From an uncultured Vampirovibrio sp. (lineage in GTDB: Bacteria; Cyanobacteriota; Vampirovibrionia; Gastranaerophilales; Gastranaerophilaceae), in the NCBI GenBank assembly GCA_910577395.1, contig CAJTLG010000002.1:1-64000 (forward strand): a stretch of 64,000 bases of DNA. The letters run 5' to 3'. Under the pieces are notes generated by a model. It ran no database searches. It was not told the DNA's origin and saw nothing but the letters and a program-made list of their open reading frames with translations. Every line of letters begins with the position of its first letter. Positions within the stretch are counted from its first letter, which is position 1. The position numbers and the translations under genes are program-made. Shown one piece after another: positions 28,158 through 36,800 of the stretch.

Positions 28158-28828
28158 ATGAAAATAAATTTATGCTTGAACAGCTTTAATAATTACGCAT
28201 GCACAAAAACCTCAGTTATTAAGGATACCGGGCAGACAAAACCTTATCTGATACATTCACATTCAGAGGGAATTGGGACCAAAATCAGAAAGAAAAAGAA
28301 TTGCAACTTATAAGCGTATCTAAAACAAAAAATGGTTGTAAGACTTCTTCGCGGCCCACTGCTGAAAAATTAGAGCGTATCCACAATGAATCTGGGTATG
28401 AATATTTTAACAAAGAAACGCCAATTACAAAAGGGAATAAGAAAAAAGAAAAAAGACCCAATAAAAAACAGAAAGGTGAATCGGCGTCTTGGTATTATTG
28501 GCCGGCATTAATTGCGTTGGCAGCTACATCATTTTTCAACATATCAAACATTAAACGCGATACAGCTGACATTAAATATGATGCGCGCGATATACAAAGA
28601 ACGGTTAAAAAAAATGAAAACACGCTAAAAAATCTGTCAGAAGATATGGATTATATGAAAGATATACTTGAGGATATACAACAAAACTATAATGAATGGT
28701 TGGAAAATCAGGATTTAGAGTTTCAAATAAATATGCTTGATAAAAATGACCCCCAAGCCCAGGAATTAAAAGAACGCCTTAATGAGCTTATGCAGGATTA
28801 TAATGATTATATGGAACGCCAAAATTAA
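28158..28828 (+). pseudogene. Frameshifted host gene: membrane-anchored coiled-coil protein
   Basis: Two overlapping frames look like one gene. The first (ATG 28158) reads MKINLCLNSFNNYACTKTS and stops at 28313. A second frame, open from 28223, reads ADKTLSDTFTFRGNWDQNQ and then continues through a membrane helix (YYWPALIALAATSFFNI) and a long coiled coil (about 100 residues rich in Asp, Asn, Glu and Leu) to 28828. The second frame is protein-like well before any start codon; the only available start in it is a TTG at 28301. A single-base shift between about 28200 and 28240 would join them. It is either a decayed gene or a sequencing indel. Confidence 0.5.
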
Positions 28829-28897
28829 TATGTTGCCCGTAACCCTGGGTGCAAAATCTTTGCAATCTGCGCCAATCTAATCCTAAGGCCACTAAAA

Positions 28898-28921
28898 AAG
28901 AGGCTTGATAGCCTCTTAATT
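28898..28921 (+). terminator. Host terminator left of the prophage
   Basis: AAGAGGC and GCCTCTT form a perfect 7-bp stem around TTGATA, followed by AATTTAAAT. It lies 70 bp after the broken gene and is the last host-like feature before phage genes. Confidence 0.6.
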
Positions 28922-28979
28922 TAAATATGGACTTTACAAAACATCACTCGAACACGCAAAAAAGGCTCTACGATTGACA

Positions 28980-29008
28980 TTGACATAAAGCACCGGGTAA
29001 TATATTAT
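28980..29008 (+). promoter_or_regulatory. Orphan sigma70 promoter at the left prophage edge
   Basis: TTGACA (28980-28985), a 17-bp spacer and TATTAT (29003-29008), pointing rightward into the 3' end of the phage lysis operon. No plus-strand gene follows. It could make an antisense RNA, or be a host promoter cut off from its gene by integration. Confidence 0.5.
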
Positions 29009-29033
29009 TCATTTAAACTTGCAGCTTAAAATT

Positions 29034-29062
29034 AAAAAAGGCCGTCGGTAATTCGACGGCCT
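29034..29062 (-). terminator. Terminator of the phage late/lysis operon
   Basis: AGGCCGTCG pairs with CGACGGCCT around a short loop, followed on the minus strand by TTTTTTAAT. It lies 20 bp after the stop of the last phage gene. Confidence 0.85.
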
Positions 29063-29081
29063 AAAAAAGTTACAAGCAAAC

Positions 29082-29390
29082 TTACAACTCGCTTTTGATT
29101 TTTTGCGCTGCGTCTACCATACTTTTACCGATAGCCTCTAGCGCCTCTACCCCTAAATCTAAACCGATTTTATGCGCTTTTTTCTTTGTTTCGTCTGTTT
29201 CGTTTTTATACTTTGCAGCAAGAACAAGTAAGCGTGAAACCGCTTTGTCTTTTTTCTTTTGCAAACTTGTATAGATCCAAGTTTTTGCAGCTGGAATAAC
29301 TTTTTCCTCTATCACCTTTGTTACATACGGTTTTGAAAAAGCAAGAATCGGCAAAACCGTTTCTTTTAAAAATTTTAGTGTGTTTACCAT
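29082..29390 (-). CDS. Phage helical protein of unknown function, end of lysis cassette
   Basis: 102 aa, Lys-rich and nearly all helix, with one moderately hydrophobic N-terminal stretch (KETVLPILAFSKPYV) and no clear membrane helix. AGGAGGAG lies 5 nt before the ATG. It is the last gene of the lysis transcript, 9 nt after the endolysin. Its position suggests a lysis accessory. I compared it with DGR accessory protein Avd, which is also small, helical and basic, but saw no convincing sequence match. Confidence 0.6.
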   Translation of the reverse strand: MVNTLKFLKETVLPILAFSKPYVTKVIEEKVIPAAKTWIYTSLQKKKDKAVSRLLVLAAKYKNETDETKKKAHKIGLDLGVEALEAIGKSMVDAAQKIKSEL

Positions 29391-29399
29391 GATCTCCTC

Positions 29400-29792
29400 C
29401 TATGGTTTTATTTGAAAATAATTGCCTTTTTGGTTGCGATCCAAGCCTAAATGTACAAAATTTTTCTTTTTGTACCAGATTACCTCGTTAAATAAACCGG
29501 ACGCGCAAGCCTTTTTATAAATATTTTCACAGTTAGAATTTGTTACGTCTGCGGCTGTTGCGGCTTTTCCCTCACAAATATGTAAAGAATTAGCAACTCC
29601 GCACACTGCCGGACTTGCGTTATGCTTTTTGCAACGTCCGGGGCCAGTAACAATTAAACCAATATTTAACATATATCTAAATGCCTGGAGCCTAATTAAA
29701 AACTCCGTATCGTAATTATATCGTCCACAACCGCAACGGCATGTTAGTTCTTCTTTTGTAAAGTTTTTAATTGGAACAGTAATTTGTGTCAT
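29400..29792 (-). CDS. Phage endolysin, peptidase M15-like
   Basis: 130 aa. FTKEELTCRCGCGRYN at the N-terminus and TGPGRCKKHN, SLHICEGKAATAADV and the closing NFVHLGL match the D-Ala-D-Ala carboxypeptidase/endopeptidase M15 family, whose zinc ligands are His-Asp-His (here the His of SLH, the Asp of AAD, the His of FVHL). Such proteins cut peptidoglycan cross-bridges at lysis. No signal peptide, so export would need a holin. It overlaps the upstream small membrane protein by 4 nt, as lysis genes commonly do. Confidence 0.85.
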   Translation of the reverse strand: MTQITVPIKNFTKEELTCRCGCGRYNYDTEFLIRLQAFRYMLNIGLIVTGPGRCKKHNASPAVCGVANSLHICEGKAATAADVTNSNCENIYKKACASGLFNEVIWYKKKNFVHLGLDRNQKGNYFQIKP

Positions 29793-30034
29793 TTTTTATC
29801 ACTCCCCAGCATTTTATCGTATATCTTATCTATTTTTGTTTTCATATCGCTAAACTGTTCGCGTAAAAAATCAGTATCCTTTTTTGACGCGTATTCTGCT
29901 TTAACTTCTACCATTATCTCGCGTCTTGTTTCCGCTAATTCTTTTGGTGTAACAAAAAAATGGTATTGTACAAAAAATGCAAATACGGTCAGAATAATAT
30001 ACGGCATATAACCCTTTATCTTCTCAAAATCCAC
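29789..30034 (-). CDS. Small single-helix membrane protein, candidate holin or spanin
   Basis: 81 aa from a GTG start: a membrane helix at about 9-28 (MPYIILTVFAFFVQYHFFV) followed by a charged coiled coil (ELAETRREIMVEVKAEY). It overlaps the endolysin start by 4 nt and is the first gene after a promoter at 30076-30104. Position and topology fit a class III-type holin or a spanin-like protein. There is no family motif, so the role rests on context. Confidence 0.65.
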   Translation of the reverse strand: MDFEKIKGYMPYIILTVFAFFVQYHFFVTPKELAETRREIMVEVKAEYASKKDTDFLREQFSDMKTKIDKIYDKMLGSDKK

Positions 30035-30061
30035 TGGCGTTTTACCTAAAATATTTAATTG

Positions 30062-30069
30062 TGTTCGAC
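30062..30069 (-). promoter_or_regulatory. GTCGAACA leader motif (lysis transcript)
   Basis: Minus-strand GTCGAACA followed by CAAT, at the predicted transcription start of the lysis promoter. One of 12 copies. Confidence 0.6.
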
Positions 30070-30075
30070 ACTTCT

Positions 30076-30104
30076 ATTATGCGCTATAATCCTTAAAAAT
30101 GCAA
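30076..30104 (-). promoter_or_regulatory. Lysis-operon promoter
   Basis: Minus strand TTGCAT (30099-30104), 17-bp spacer, CATAAT (30076-30081). The start point would fall at the GTCGAACACA motif. Separates lysis genes from the DGR. Confidence 0.6.
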
Positions 30105-30122
30105 TATGTAACGCTATAAAAG

Positions 30123-30146
30123 TTTACATTATTTAAGTAATGTAAA
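30123..30146. promoter_or_regulatory. 24-bp perfect dyad upstream of lysis promoter
   Basis: TTTACATTA and TAATGTAAA form a perfect 9-bp inverted repeat with a 6-bp spacer, 19 bp upstream of the -35 box. It is a likely operator for a dimeric regulator, or an RNA hairpin after the RT gene. Confidence 0.5.
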
Positions 30147-30152
30147 GGAAAC

Positions 30153-30174
30153 GGGGCATAAAAAATTACGCCCC
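30153..30174 (-). terminator. Hairpin after reverse transcriptase gene
   Basis: GGGGCGTA and TATGCCCC form an 8-bp stem (one G-U) 15 bp past the RT stop. No strong T-run follows, so it is a weak terminator or 3'-end stabiliser. Confidence 0.4.
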
Positions 30175-30188
30175 CGGATTTCAAAGGA

Positions 30189-31598
30189 CTACGACAAGCT
30201 CTCTATAAGCCAATCTATTTGCTCTAAAGTATAGCCCATGCGGAATACTCTGGCGTTAGGATCTTCGACTTTTTCTAATTGGTGGAGTTCTTTTGTATCA
30301 ACTTCATCCGATAAATCTTGATTAGTGTTTGTTACCTCAACAACCTTATGCGTATCATCATTTATGCCAGACTCACCGACCGGGATTGCCCCGCTATCTA
30401 TCCAGATAAATCGGTCAGCTTTTAACGATTCTAAAAAAGCCCTGGTTTCATTTGGAAAAATGTTTTTTAAATTTTCAACATCATATTTTGTTGCAATATC
30501 TGTATATTTTGGGAATCCGCGCATTTTTACCTCCTTTATTTGTTTTCTAGCGCTTTCAAATGCGACATCTAGGCCAATTTTTCTACGAAAATTATAAGTA
30601 TTCCCAAAGCTGGCCCAGCCATTAAATGACGATAATGTCGACGCATATTGAATAAGTGTAATACGTTTTTTATTCAATCTTTCCGGCATTTTTGGAAGTT
30701 TCCGGCGTATTCTTTTTGCTGTACGTTTCTTCAATAATACATATTCCGGGAAATGCCTATAACCAATAAAAGGGACCCCGTGATCACAGCGCAAAATAAT
30801 TTTTTTGCTTAACCGGAGTTTTAATTTTTCAGTAATAAATTTTTCTGCTAAATCTACTTTTTCTCTTAATTCCTTTTTATCGTCACTAAAAAAGGCTTTA
30901 TCATCCATATATCGCGGCACAGCTTTAATCTTTAAAACGTGCGCGACATATTGGTCTAATTCGTTCAAATATAAATTACCCAGCCATTGACTTGTTAAAT
31001 TGCCAATAGGTATATTTTTGCCGCCTCCTATTGAGAAAATTATATCTTTTATTAACGCGAGTATTTTTTTATCCTTAATCTTCTTTTCAACTACCGCATA
31101 CATTTCCTCATGCGGGATACTCGGATAGAATTTTTTAATATCAATTAGCGCACAGTATTTGTAATGCTTTACGTAATGCCAAACACGATTAGAACATTTG
31201 TGCTGCCCTTTTCCTTTTCTACAAGCGTAACTATCATGTATAAATTGTTTTTCCCATATTGGTCTTAATACATTTACTAATGCGTGTTGTACAATCCTAT
31301 CCGGATAAAGCGGTAATATATAAAGAGTTCTAGGTTTTGGATCTTTAATATCTCTCAACGTATATTCACTTGTAGAAAATTTACCGCTTTCAAGGATATA
31401 AATTAAGTGTTGTAAATAGCGTTTAATACGCTTTTCGCGTCTTATTAAATACTGCGCGCGTGTTTCATTATTGCGTTGTTTATCTAAAATTTTTCGCACG
31501 TGGCTATTTCTCCCACGACCTTTTTTAGCTTTATTGAACGCGTCGCGCATATTTTCCATTGTTATAAATTTTTCCCACAGATTGCCATATCTTTTCAT
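30189..31598 (-). CDS. Reverse transcriptase of a diversity-generating retroelement
   Basis: Makes cDNA from the TR RNA with adenine-specific errors and so diversifies the adjacent tail-fibre gene. The 469 aa hold the RT core: LIDIKKFYPSI with the first catalytic Asp (about 153), IPIGNLTSQ (196-204), whose SQ ending is typical of DGR enzymes where group II intron and retron RTs usually have SP, and RYMDD (229-233). The thumb follows at about 250-330. The C-terminal ~130 residues, acidic and ending in YTLEQIDWLIESL, extend beyond a minimal DGR RT and have no function I can name. The start is set by AAGGGG 8 nt upstream, which lies inside a hairpin (31602-31644). It lies directly after TR, on the same strand as the target gene. 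No Avd gene was recognised nearby. Confidence 0.95.
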   Translation of the reverse strand: MKRYGNLWEKFITMENMRDAFNKAKKGRGRNSHVRKILDKQRNNETRAQYLIRREKRIKRYLQHLIYILESGKFSTSEYTLRDIKDPKPRTLYILPLYPDRIVQHALVNVLRPIWEKQFIHDSYACRKGKGQHKCSNRVWHYVKHYKYCALIDIKKFYPSIPHEEMYAVVEKKIKDKKILALIKDIIFSIGGGKNIPIGNLTSQWLGNLYLNELDQYVAHVLKIKAVPRYMDDKAFFSDDKKELREKVDLAEKFITEKLKLRLSKKIILRCDHGVPFIGYRHFPEYVLLKKRTAKRIRRKLPKMPERLNKKRITLIQYASTLSSFNGWASFGNTYNFRRKIGLDVAFESARKQIKEVKMRGFPKYTDIATKYDVENLKNIFPNETRAFLESLKADRFIWIDSGAIPVGESGINDDTHKVVEVTNTNQDLSDEVDTKELHQLEKVEDPNARVFRMGYTLEQIDWLIESLS

Positions 31599-31601
31599 GG
31601 T

Positions 31602-31644
31602 AAAAGCCCCTTACTTTCGGTTGCCCTACTAACAAAGGGCTTTT
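31602..31644 (-). promoter_or_regulatory. Hairpin burying the RT ribosome-binding site
   Basis: On the minus strand AAAAGCCCTTTG pairs with TAAGGGGCTTTT in a 12-bp stem (two G-U pairs) with a 19-nt loop, ending 3 nt before the RT ATG. The 3' arm contains the RT Shine-Dalgarno AAGGGG. It may throttle RT translation or mark the 3' end of the TR RNA. Confidence 0.6.
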
Positions 31645-31720
31645 TTGTCGTGTGTTTTTCCTGGCGGACCAGGAAAGGATATAGGCCCAGCCGTCCGCAG
31701 CTGTTTGCTGCATTACGTAT

Positions 31721-31831
31721 CCAACCGCGCGCGCTGACATTCGTGTTCGTGTTCAAAGCCGAGTTATTGCCATTACGAGAGGAGGGGCCAGCATAACCGG
31801 AGTTATTCCAATTGCCGCCGCCTATCAGACG
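31721..31831 (-). repeat. DGR template repeat (TR)
   Basis: 111 nt matching the VR at 31921-32031 exactly 200 bp away. Of the 24 adenines in the sense strand 14 differ in VR; of the other 87 bases none differ. AAT/AAC codons cluster as expected for a template whose adenines are randomised. The 3' end is GC-rich (GCGCGCGGTTGG), and just beyond it TR and VR diverge, as IMH* and IMH do in known DGRs. An ORF with its own AAAGGAAG site (31864 to 31595) runs through the TR, but its reading frame is explained by copying of the target gene. Confidence 0.97.
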
Positions 31832-31893
31832 CCCGAATAGGTCTATAACCTTTAGATAGTACATTTTTTAACTTCCTTTACTTATAAATTTAT

Positions 31894-33822
31894 TTATTGT
31901 CTGCTACGGAGGGGACGGCTCCAACCGCGCGCGCTGACAATCGTGCTCGCGGACAAAGCCGAGTCAGCGCCATCACGAGAGGAGGGGCCAGCATAACCGG
32001 AGTTATCCCAACCGCCGCCGCCCAGCAGACGATTTATAGATCCATATTGACGCGGTGATGTTAGCGTATTGCTACCGCTTGTAGCCCAACCAGATCCCCC
32101 GCAAGGTCCGTATTCTTGCAAAATCATCCAAAGGCCACCACAGCAAGACTCACCGCCGTAGTTATTTACCATACGTATGTTGTTCTCATTTTTCCAACCA
32201 CCAGCCTTAACACATGATGATTCAGCTTTTCCGCTAACGGCTTTAAGTGGAATTACGCCCAATTCTGACATTGTGAAATCAATACTGGTAGGAAACTCCC
32301 AACCAACTAAACCAAAATCCACTTCGTGATCCCAGGCTGTACGAGAGCGAGTTGTAGAGCCTTGATATTCAAATACTGTATTTTGCATTGTACCAGATTG
32401 GCAATATATTGTACTCCAAGCGTCCCTGCTTTCTATATAATAAGCACCGGACGGGCTGGCCACCAATGGCCTATGCCATAGAGTCCAAACACTTGCCGGA
32501 ATAATATCGCCAGCCAGCCAGCCATTCATAGGGTGATCTGCTGAAATTGTACCAACATCTGCACACTCCGTATGAAAACCGCCTATACGTCTTGTATTAA
32601 CAGTATCGTAACCCGTAGGGGCTGTTTTGTTTAAAGAGATTTTAATATCAACAGGGCTTTCCTCACCAGGAACAAGAAAAATACTGTAATCCTTGCCGTT
32701 TATTAATGTTTCACCGGTATCTAAATAATCCTCTACATTAATAACTTTATCTTGCCATAGTGTTAAATGACGCGTATCGCTTTCTGTTTCTAATTTTATA
32801 AATGTATTTTTTTTGAAACGTAATGAGCGCCTATCTGTCGTATTTTCAAACTGGATAAATCTATTTGTATCTGCTTTTACATCATCAAAAGGTATGTTAT
32901 ATATCTCACCGTCATTTAAGCGCGCCCATGTTGTAAGATTTACAGCTGACGGGAAAGAGTTTTTAAACGCCTTAATATCCTCATACTTTGTCTCCATTTC
33001 GTCTGCTATATCTTCCGCGCGGTCGGCTTGCGCTGCTGCCGCTGTTGCGGAGCTTTCTGCGGCCGTAGCTTTTTGAGTAGCAATATCCGCTTTATCTACA
33101 GCGGTTTGTACAGCCTCCTCCAATTCGTTAATTTTTCCGGCCGCCTCTGTAACTTCTGTAATCTTTTCATTTATTTCATTTTCAAAATTGGTTATCTCTG
33201 TTTGGACTTCACCCTCAAAAGTCGTAATCTGTTTCGCAAAATCGGTTTTCGCTTGTGTAATTTCACTATTTACAGCACCCTCAAAAGTCGTAATAGCCGT
33301 ATTTACATCACTTTTAAAATTCGCAATTTCTTGTTTTACATCATAATTTACCAACCTTTTGCCTGTACTATCCCAGGCTAATACATTTTCCGCCTTTGGC
33401 ACTGGTAAATCCACTTGAACACCAGTAAACCCAGAAACACCTGGGACTTTTAAAGCGCGGTCTATCTGTTCTTGTTGCTGTTGATCTATCATACAGCCTC
33501 TATCCAATGCGTCCTCAATTGTTTTTTCCGGGAAATGCCCCTCTGTGGGTACTTCCTCCGGTTGGATTAAATCTATAGTCCTAACACCATGGACGCTAAA
33601 ACCTGGATGAACCTCTGATAAAATAACTACTCCACCGTCTTTGATACGGCTTATTTCGACCTCGTAATCCTTATGTAATTCCAGCTCTGTTTCTTCTTCT
33701 GTAATATTATTAACTAAGGATACTACTAAATCGGTAGCCTTAAAAATTTTAAAACTAAATTCATGCTCGATCACTGTGCTGCAATCAGTCAAAAATCTAT
33801 TATTGTTATCGGTAACTGCCAT
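31894..33822 (-). CDS. Tail fibre with DGR-diversified C-terminal lectin-like domain
   Basis: Receptor-binding protein. Residues 1-120 resemble the N-terminal attachment domain of T7-type tail fibres (VIEHEFSFKIFKATDLVV, HGVRTIDLIQPEE). Residues about 145-275 are a trimeric coiled coil with repeated TTFEGEV/ITNFENEI units. The C-terminal ~230 residues carry aromatic- and Gly-rich blocks (GWLAGDIIPASVWTLWHRP, GGSGWATSGSNT, GYAGPSSR) consistent with the C-type-lectin/FGE fold used by DGR targets, and the variable residues lie at 598-634. The gene is followed by TR and RT in one transcript. The 7 codons after the VR differ from the TR, as expected. Confidence 0.93.
   Translation of the reverse strand: MAVTDNNNRFLTDCSTVIEHEFSFKIFKATDLVVSLVNNITEEETELELHKDYEVEISRIKDGGVVILSEVHPGFSVHGVRTIDLIQPEEVPTEGHFPEKTIEDALDRGCMIDQQQQEQIDRALKVPGVSGFTGVQVDLPVPKAENVLAWDSTGKRLVNYDVKQEIANFKSDVNTAITTFEGAVNSEITQAKTDFAKQITTFEGEVQTEITNFENEINEKITEVTEAAGKINELEEAVQTAVDKADIATQKATAAESSATAAAAQADRAEDIADEMETKYEDIKAFKNSFPSAVNLTTWARLNDGEIYNIPFDDVKADTNRFIQFENTTDRRSLRFKKNTFIKLETESDTRHLTLWQDKVINVEDYLDTGETLINGKDYSIFLVPGEESPVDIKISLNKTAPTGYDTVNTRRIGGFHTECADVGTISADHPMNGWLAGDIIPASVWTLWHRPLVASPSGAYYIESRDAWSTIYCQSGTMQNTVFEYQGSTTRSRTAWDHEVDFGLVGWEFPTSIDFTMSELGVIPLKAVSGKAESSCVKAGGWKNENNIRMVNNYGGESCCGGLWMILQEYGPCGGSGWATSGSNTLTSPRQYGSINRLLGGGGWDNSGYAGPSSRDGADSALSASTIVSARGWSRPLRSRQ
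31921..32031 (-). repeat. DGR variable repeat (VR) in tail-fibre gene
   Basis: The recipient copy, encoding residues 598-634 of the 642-aa tail fibre, right before its end. Changed codons relative to TR are ATA to CTG, AAT to GGT, AAT to GAT (twice), AAT to GCT, AAC to GAC, AAC to TCC, ACG to GCG, AAC to AGC and AAT to ATT. The fixed frame GYAGPSSR and SARGW is untouched. Confidence 0.97.
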
Positions 33823-33824
33823 TA

Positions 33825-36800
33825 CTAATCCTCCTTATTGCCTTTTTCTTCTATCACATACGGGCTTACACCAAGCAATAATTTAGCTTGATTTATAATC
33901 TGGCCCTCGTCCCTATATTCTGGGTATTTTTGTATTACATCCGCTGCATATTTTATAGGTAAACCTGTATAAGGGCCAACCACATCCTTACCCATTTTTA
34001 ACCAAAATTCTGCAAGATCTTCGCTTGTAATATCGTCTTTATACTTTTTATCGAGTATTTTTGACACATTTTCGCGCAACTTATTAAATGGTCCAAAGAT
34101 ATTCAAATCTAAACTTTCAAAGGCGTCTATATCCTTTAAATTTTCATTATCAGTAGAGGCGCCCCACCATTTTAAGGCCTCGGATAATCCCATAGAAAGC
34201 ATTTGCCCGAAAATCGCCGTTGCTGTAAAAGGGCCCAGTATTGTGGCTTTTAATTGGTCCTCATCATCCCAGGCAAAACCGTTCATTATGAATTGCACTA
34301 AATTAGGTAATATAAAATGCATGATTACCACGGCTTTTGCAGCGGCCTTAATGTGCTCTGAATCTTTATATATGATAGCGTCCCTTATAGCGTGTATTTC
34401 TCTTTGCATTTGTCGCATTTGGTCAGACATAAACATTACACACGCTTTAGCAAATGGGCCGCCCCTTTGCCATGCGCTTAAATTATCTATGTGCCCAGAT
34501 TGCTGGTATTTATCTGCGGCACGTTCAAAGGCCTCCATGGCGGCACCTCTGTCCCCGGTTTTATCGAAAACAGATTTATAAACAGTCCAGCCTCCGGCAA
34601 TTATACTCCATTTATCCCCCAACTGGGTAAAGAAATACAAATATTGCCTAAAATCTTTATATCGCGTAATAGCTTGATACTCTTGTGATCTTACAATATC
34701 TTTAATTTCCATGTTAATACTATTCGCGCGATCTTTTAAAAAATACGATTCACTTAAAATTTTTGTAGCCTCTACCGGATGTAAAATAAAATCTGTAAGG
34801 CCTTTTGAAAAATCTGTAATAGGTATTGCGTCCGCAAAAACGCCAATCGCAGTAAGCTGTGTGATAGCGATTTTAACTTTACCGCCGAGAGCGGATGATG
34901 TGAACAGATTACGCATTTTTGAAATTATACCCAATTCTGGGCGAGTGGCTTGTACGCCGTCATTCATAATATCTTTTAAATGCTGGTCAATTATTTGCAA
35001 GAATTTTTTGCCATATTTATCCCGTATGATTTCTCGCACCTCATAATTTCCAAAAATATTATTTGCGTCTGTTACAAAAGCGTCCATAGCCATAAAATGC
35101 TCACTATTTGATATATGCTGTTGCATTACAGCTATATCGTTAAGAAAAGCAAGGGGTTTATCATTCGATTTACGATTGATAAAATTACTTGGCGTCATAC
35201 TTTTTTGATATGTTGATTGGTTAATCCAATCGCCAGTCCTGTCGCTGCCGTCTATTTGACGCGCAATTGGACTATAAAAATCATTATAGGGCATATCTAT
35301 ACCGTATTTTTCGCGGTAAAAATTATTTAATCTTTTATGATATTCGCGATAAAATTCAAACTGAACATCTATAAGCGCCTTATCTTCCTCGGTTAAAAAC
35401 TCCTCTAATAATTGCTGTGTTGATTTATCAACAATTGAAAACATTTTGTCTTGCGTAACATGTGCGCTAAAAAGTTTATCCAAAACATCATTGTTAGAAT
35501 TGCCGGCCTTGCCCTCGATCTCATCAATGAAAGTGTATTTATTAGAATCTTTTAACGTGTTTTCTAATGTTGGATCCAGCATTTCCATATAGAGTTTTCT
35601 GGCCTCGGCTTTGCTAACTTGCAATAAAACCTTATTACCGTCCCTATCAGTATAATACCCAACATCTTGTATTATCGTGTCTTGTTTAACCCTTGTATTA
35701 AAATCACGCTCATTTTTGCAATTTAATGCGTTCATAGCTTTACGAGCGAATTTATCAAATTGTGTCATTTCGCCGCTAATGCGTTTCATTTTGGACGGGA
35801 AAACATCCAACAGTTTTGCCAATGTACGGTTTTTATCGTGCATACTGGCAATGTTCATTAAACCGTTCCAGGTTTCAAAACTCTTTCCCATTGTACGTAT
35901 TACTTGTTTTATTTCATTTTTAAAATCAAGTTTCCTATTGCCTGTCGGTTTAACTTCGCCTATTATTGACTCTTTAGCCTCTTTTAATATTTTTTCTTTA
36001 TGTTCTTTTTTAGTGGCCTCTCTAAACTCGCCGGCAATTTTTCCGTCCTCTATAAGCATACGGATAGAACGCGCTGCGCGTAATAGTTCTGACACTGACT
36101 TATTTTTTAAATCGCTAAAATTAAATAATATTCTTACTTGTTCTGTCTGTTCATCAGTTAAAGCGTTTTCGCCAGCATTATCAAAAATATTTTCAATGCG
36201 TAAATTTGCCTCATCCTGGTTTAATTTAGAGGCCTCTGTTATATTATCTAAAATTCTTTGAATATCGGCGTTGAATTTTCCGACCGGGGTTTTACCACCT
36301 TTTTTAGGTTTAGCTTGTTTTAAAAGTTTCCCTATATATTGGTGTAATTGCTTTTTATTATGTCTATCCTCCATGTCGGATATTTTGTTAAGTAATTCCG
36401 GCAAGGCTTTGTTAAATTTATCCAGACTGTTTAAATCCCTTATGGTTGTAAGGTATTTTGTTTTATCTTTATCAGACATCCCGGAATTTTTAATAAGACC
36501 TATAGCTGTATTTTGAACATCCCTAATCTCGCGCCGCGTCATTCTTGCACCGCGTCTAATGCCCTCTTGCATAGCTTTTAACTTTGATTTTAAAGCGCTT
36601 AATTGCGCGTTTTTGTATCCTCCAGCGGTCATATCTATTTTGCCATTTTCGTTTAATATACCCTCGCTTAATTTTGATCTTTCGTCATTAAGGACGTTTC
36701 TTTGCTGCGCAAGGTTATCCGATTCTAATATCGCGCTTTCAATTTCTTTATTTAATTTTTGACGTTGTTTTTCAAGAGCTTTGTTATTTTTCTTTAAATC

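Noticed and set aside
28863..28874. 12-bp match to the inverse of a sequence at about 873-884 (TTGGCGCAGATT) as attachment core
   Set aside because: The second copy is far inside host DNA and inverted, so it cannot be the other att site.
29082..29390. DGR accessory protein Avd
   Set aside because: Small, helical and basic like Avd, but the position at the end of the lysis cassette and the lack of recognisable Avd sequence do not support it.
31595..31864. 89-aa protein-coding gene over the TR
   Set aside because: The frame is explained by TR being a copy of the coding VR and by chance beyond it; kept as the TR feature and as an observation, not as a gene.
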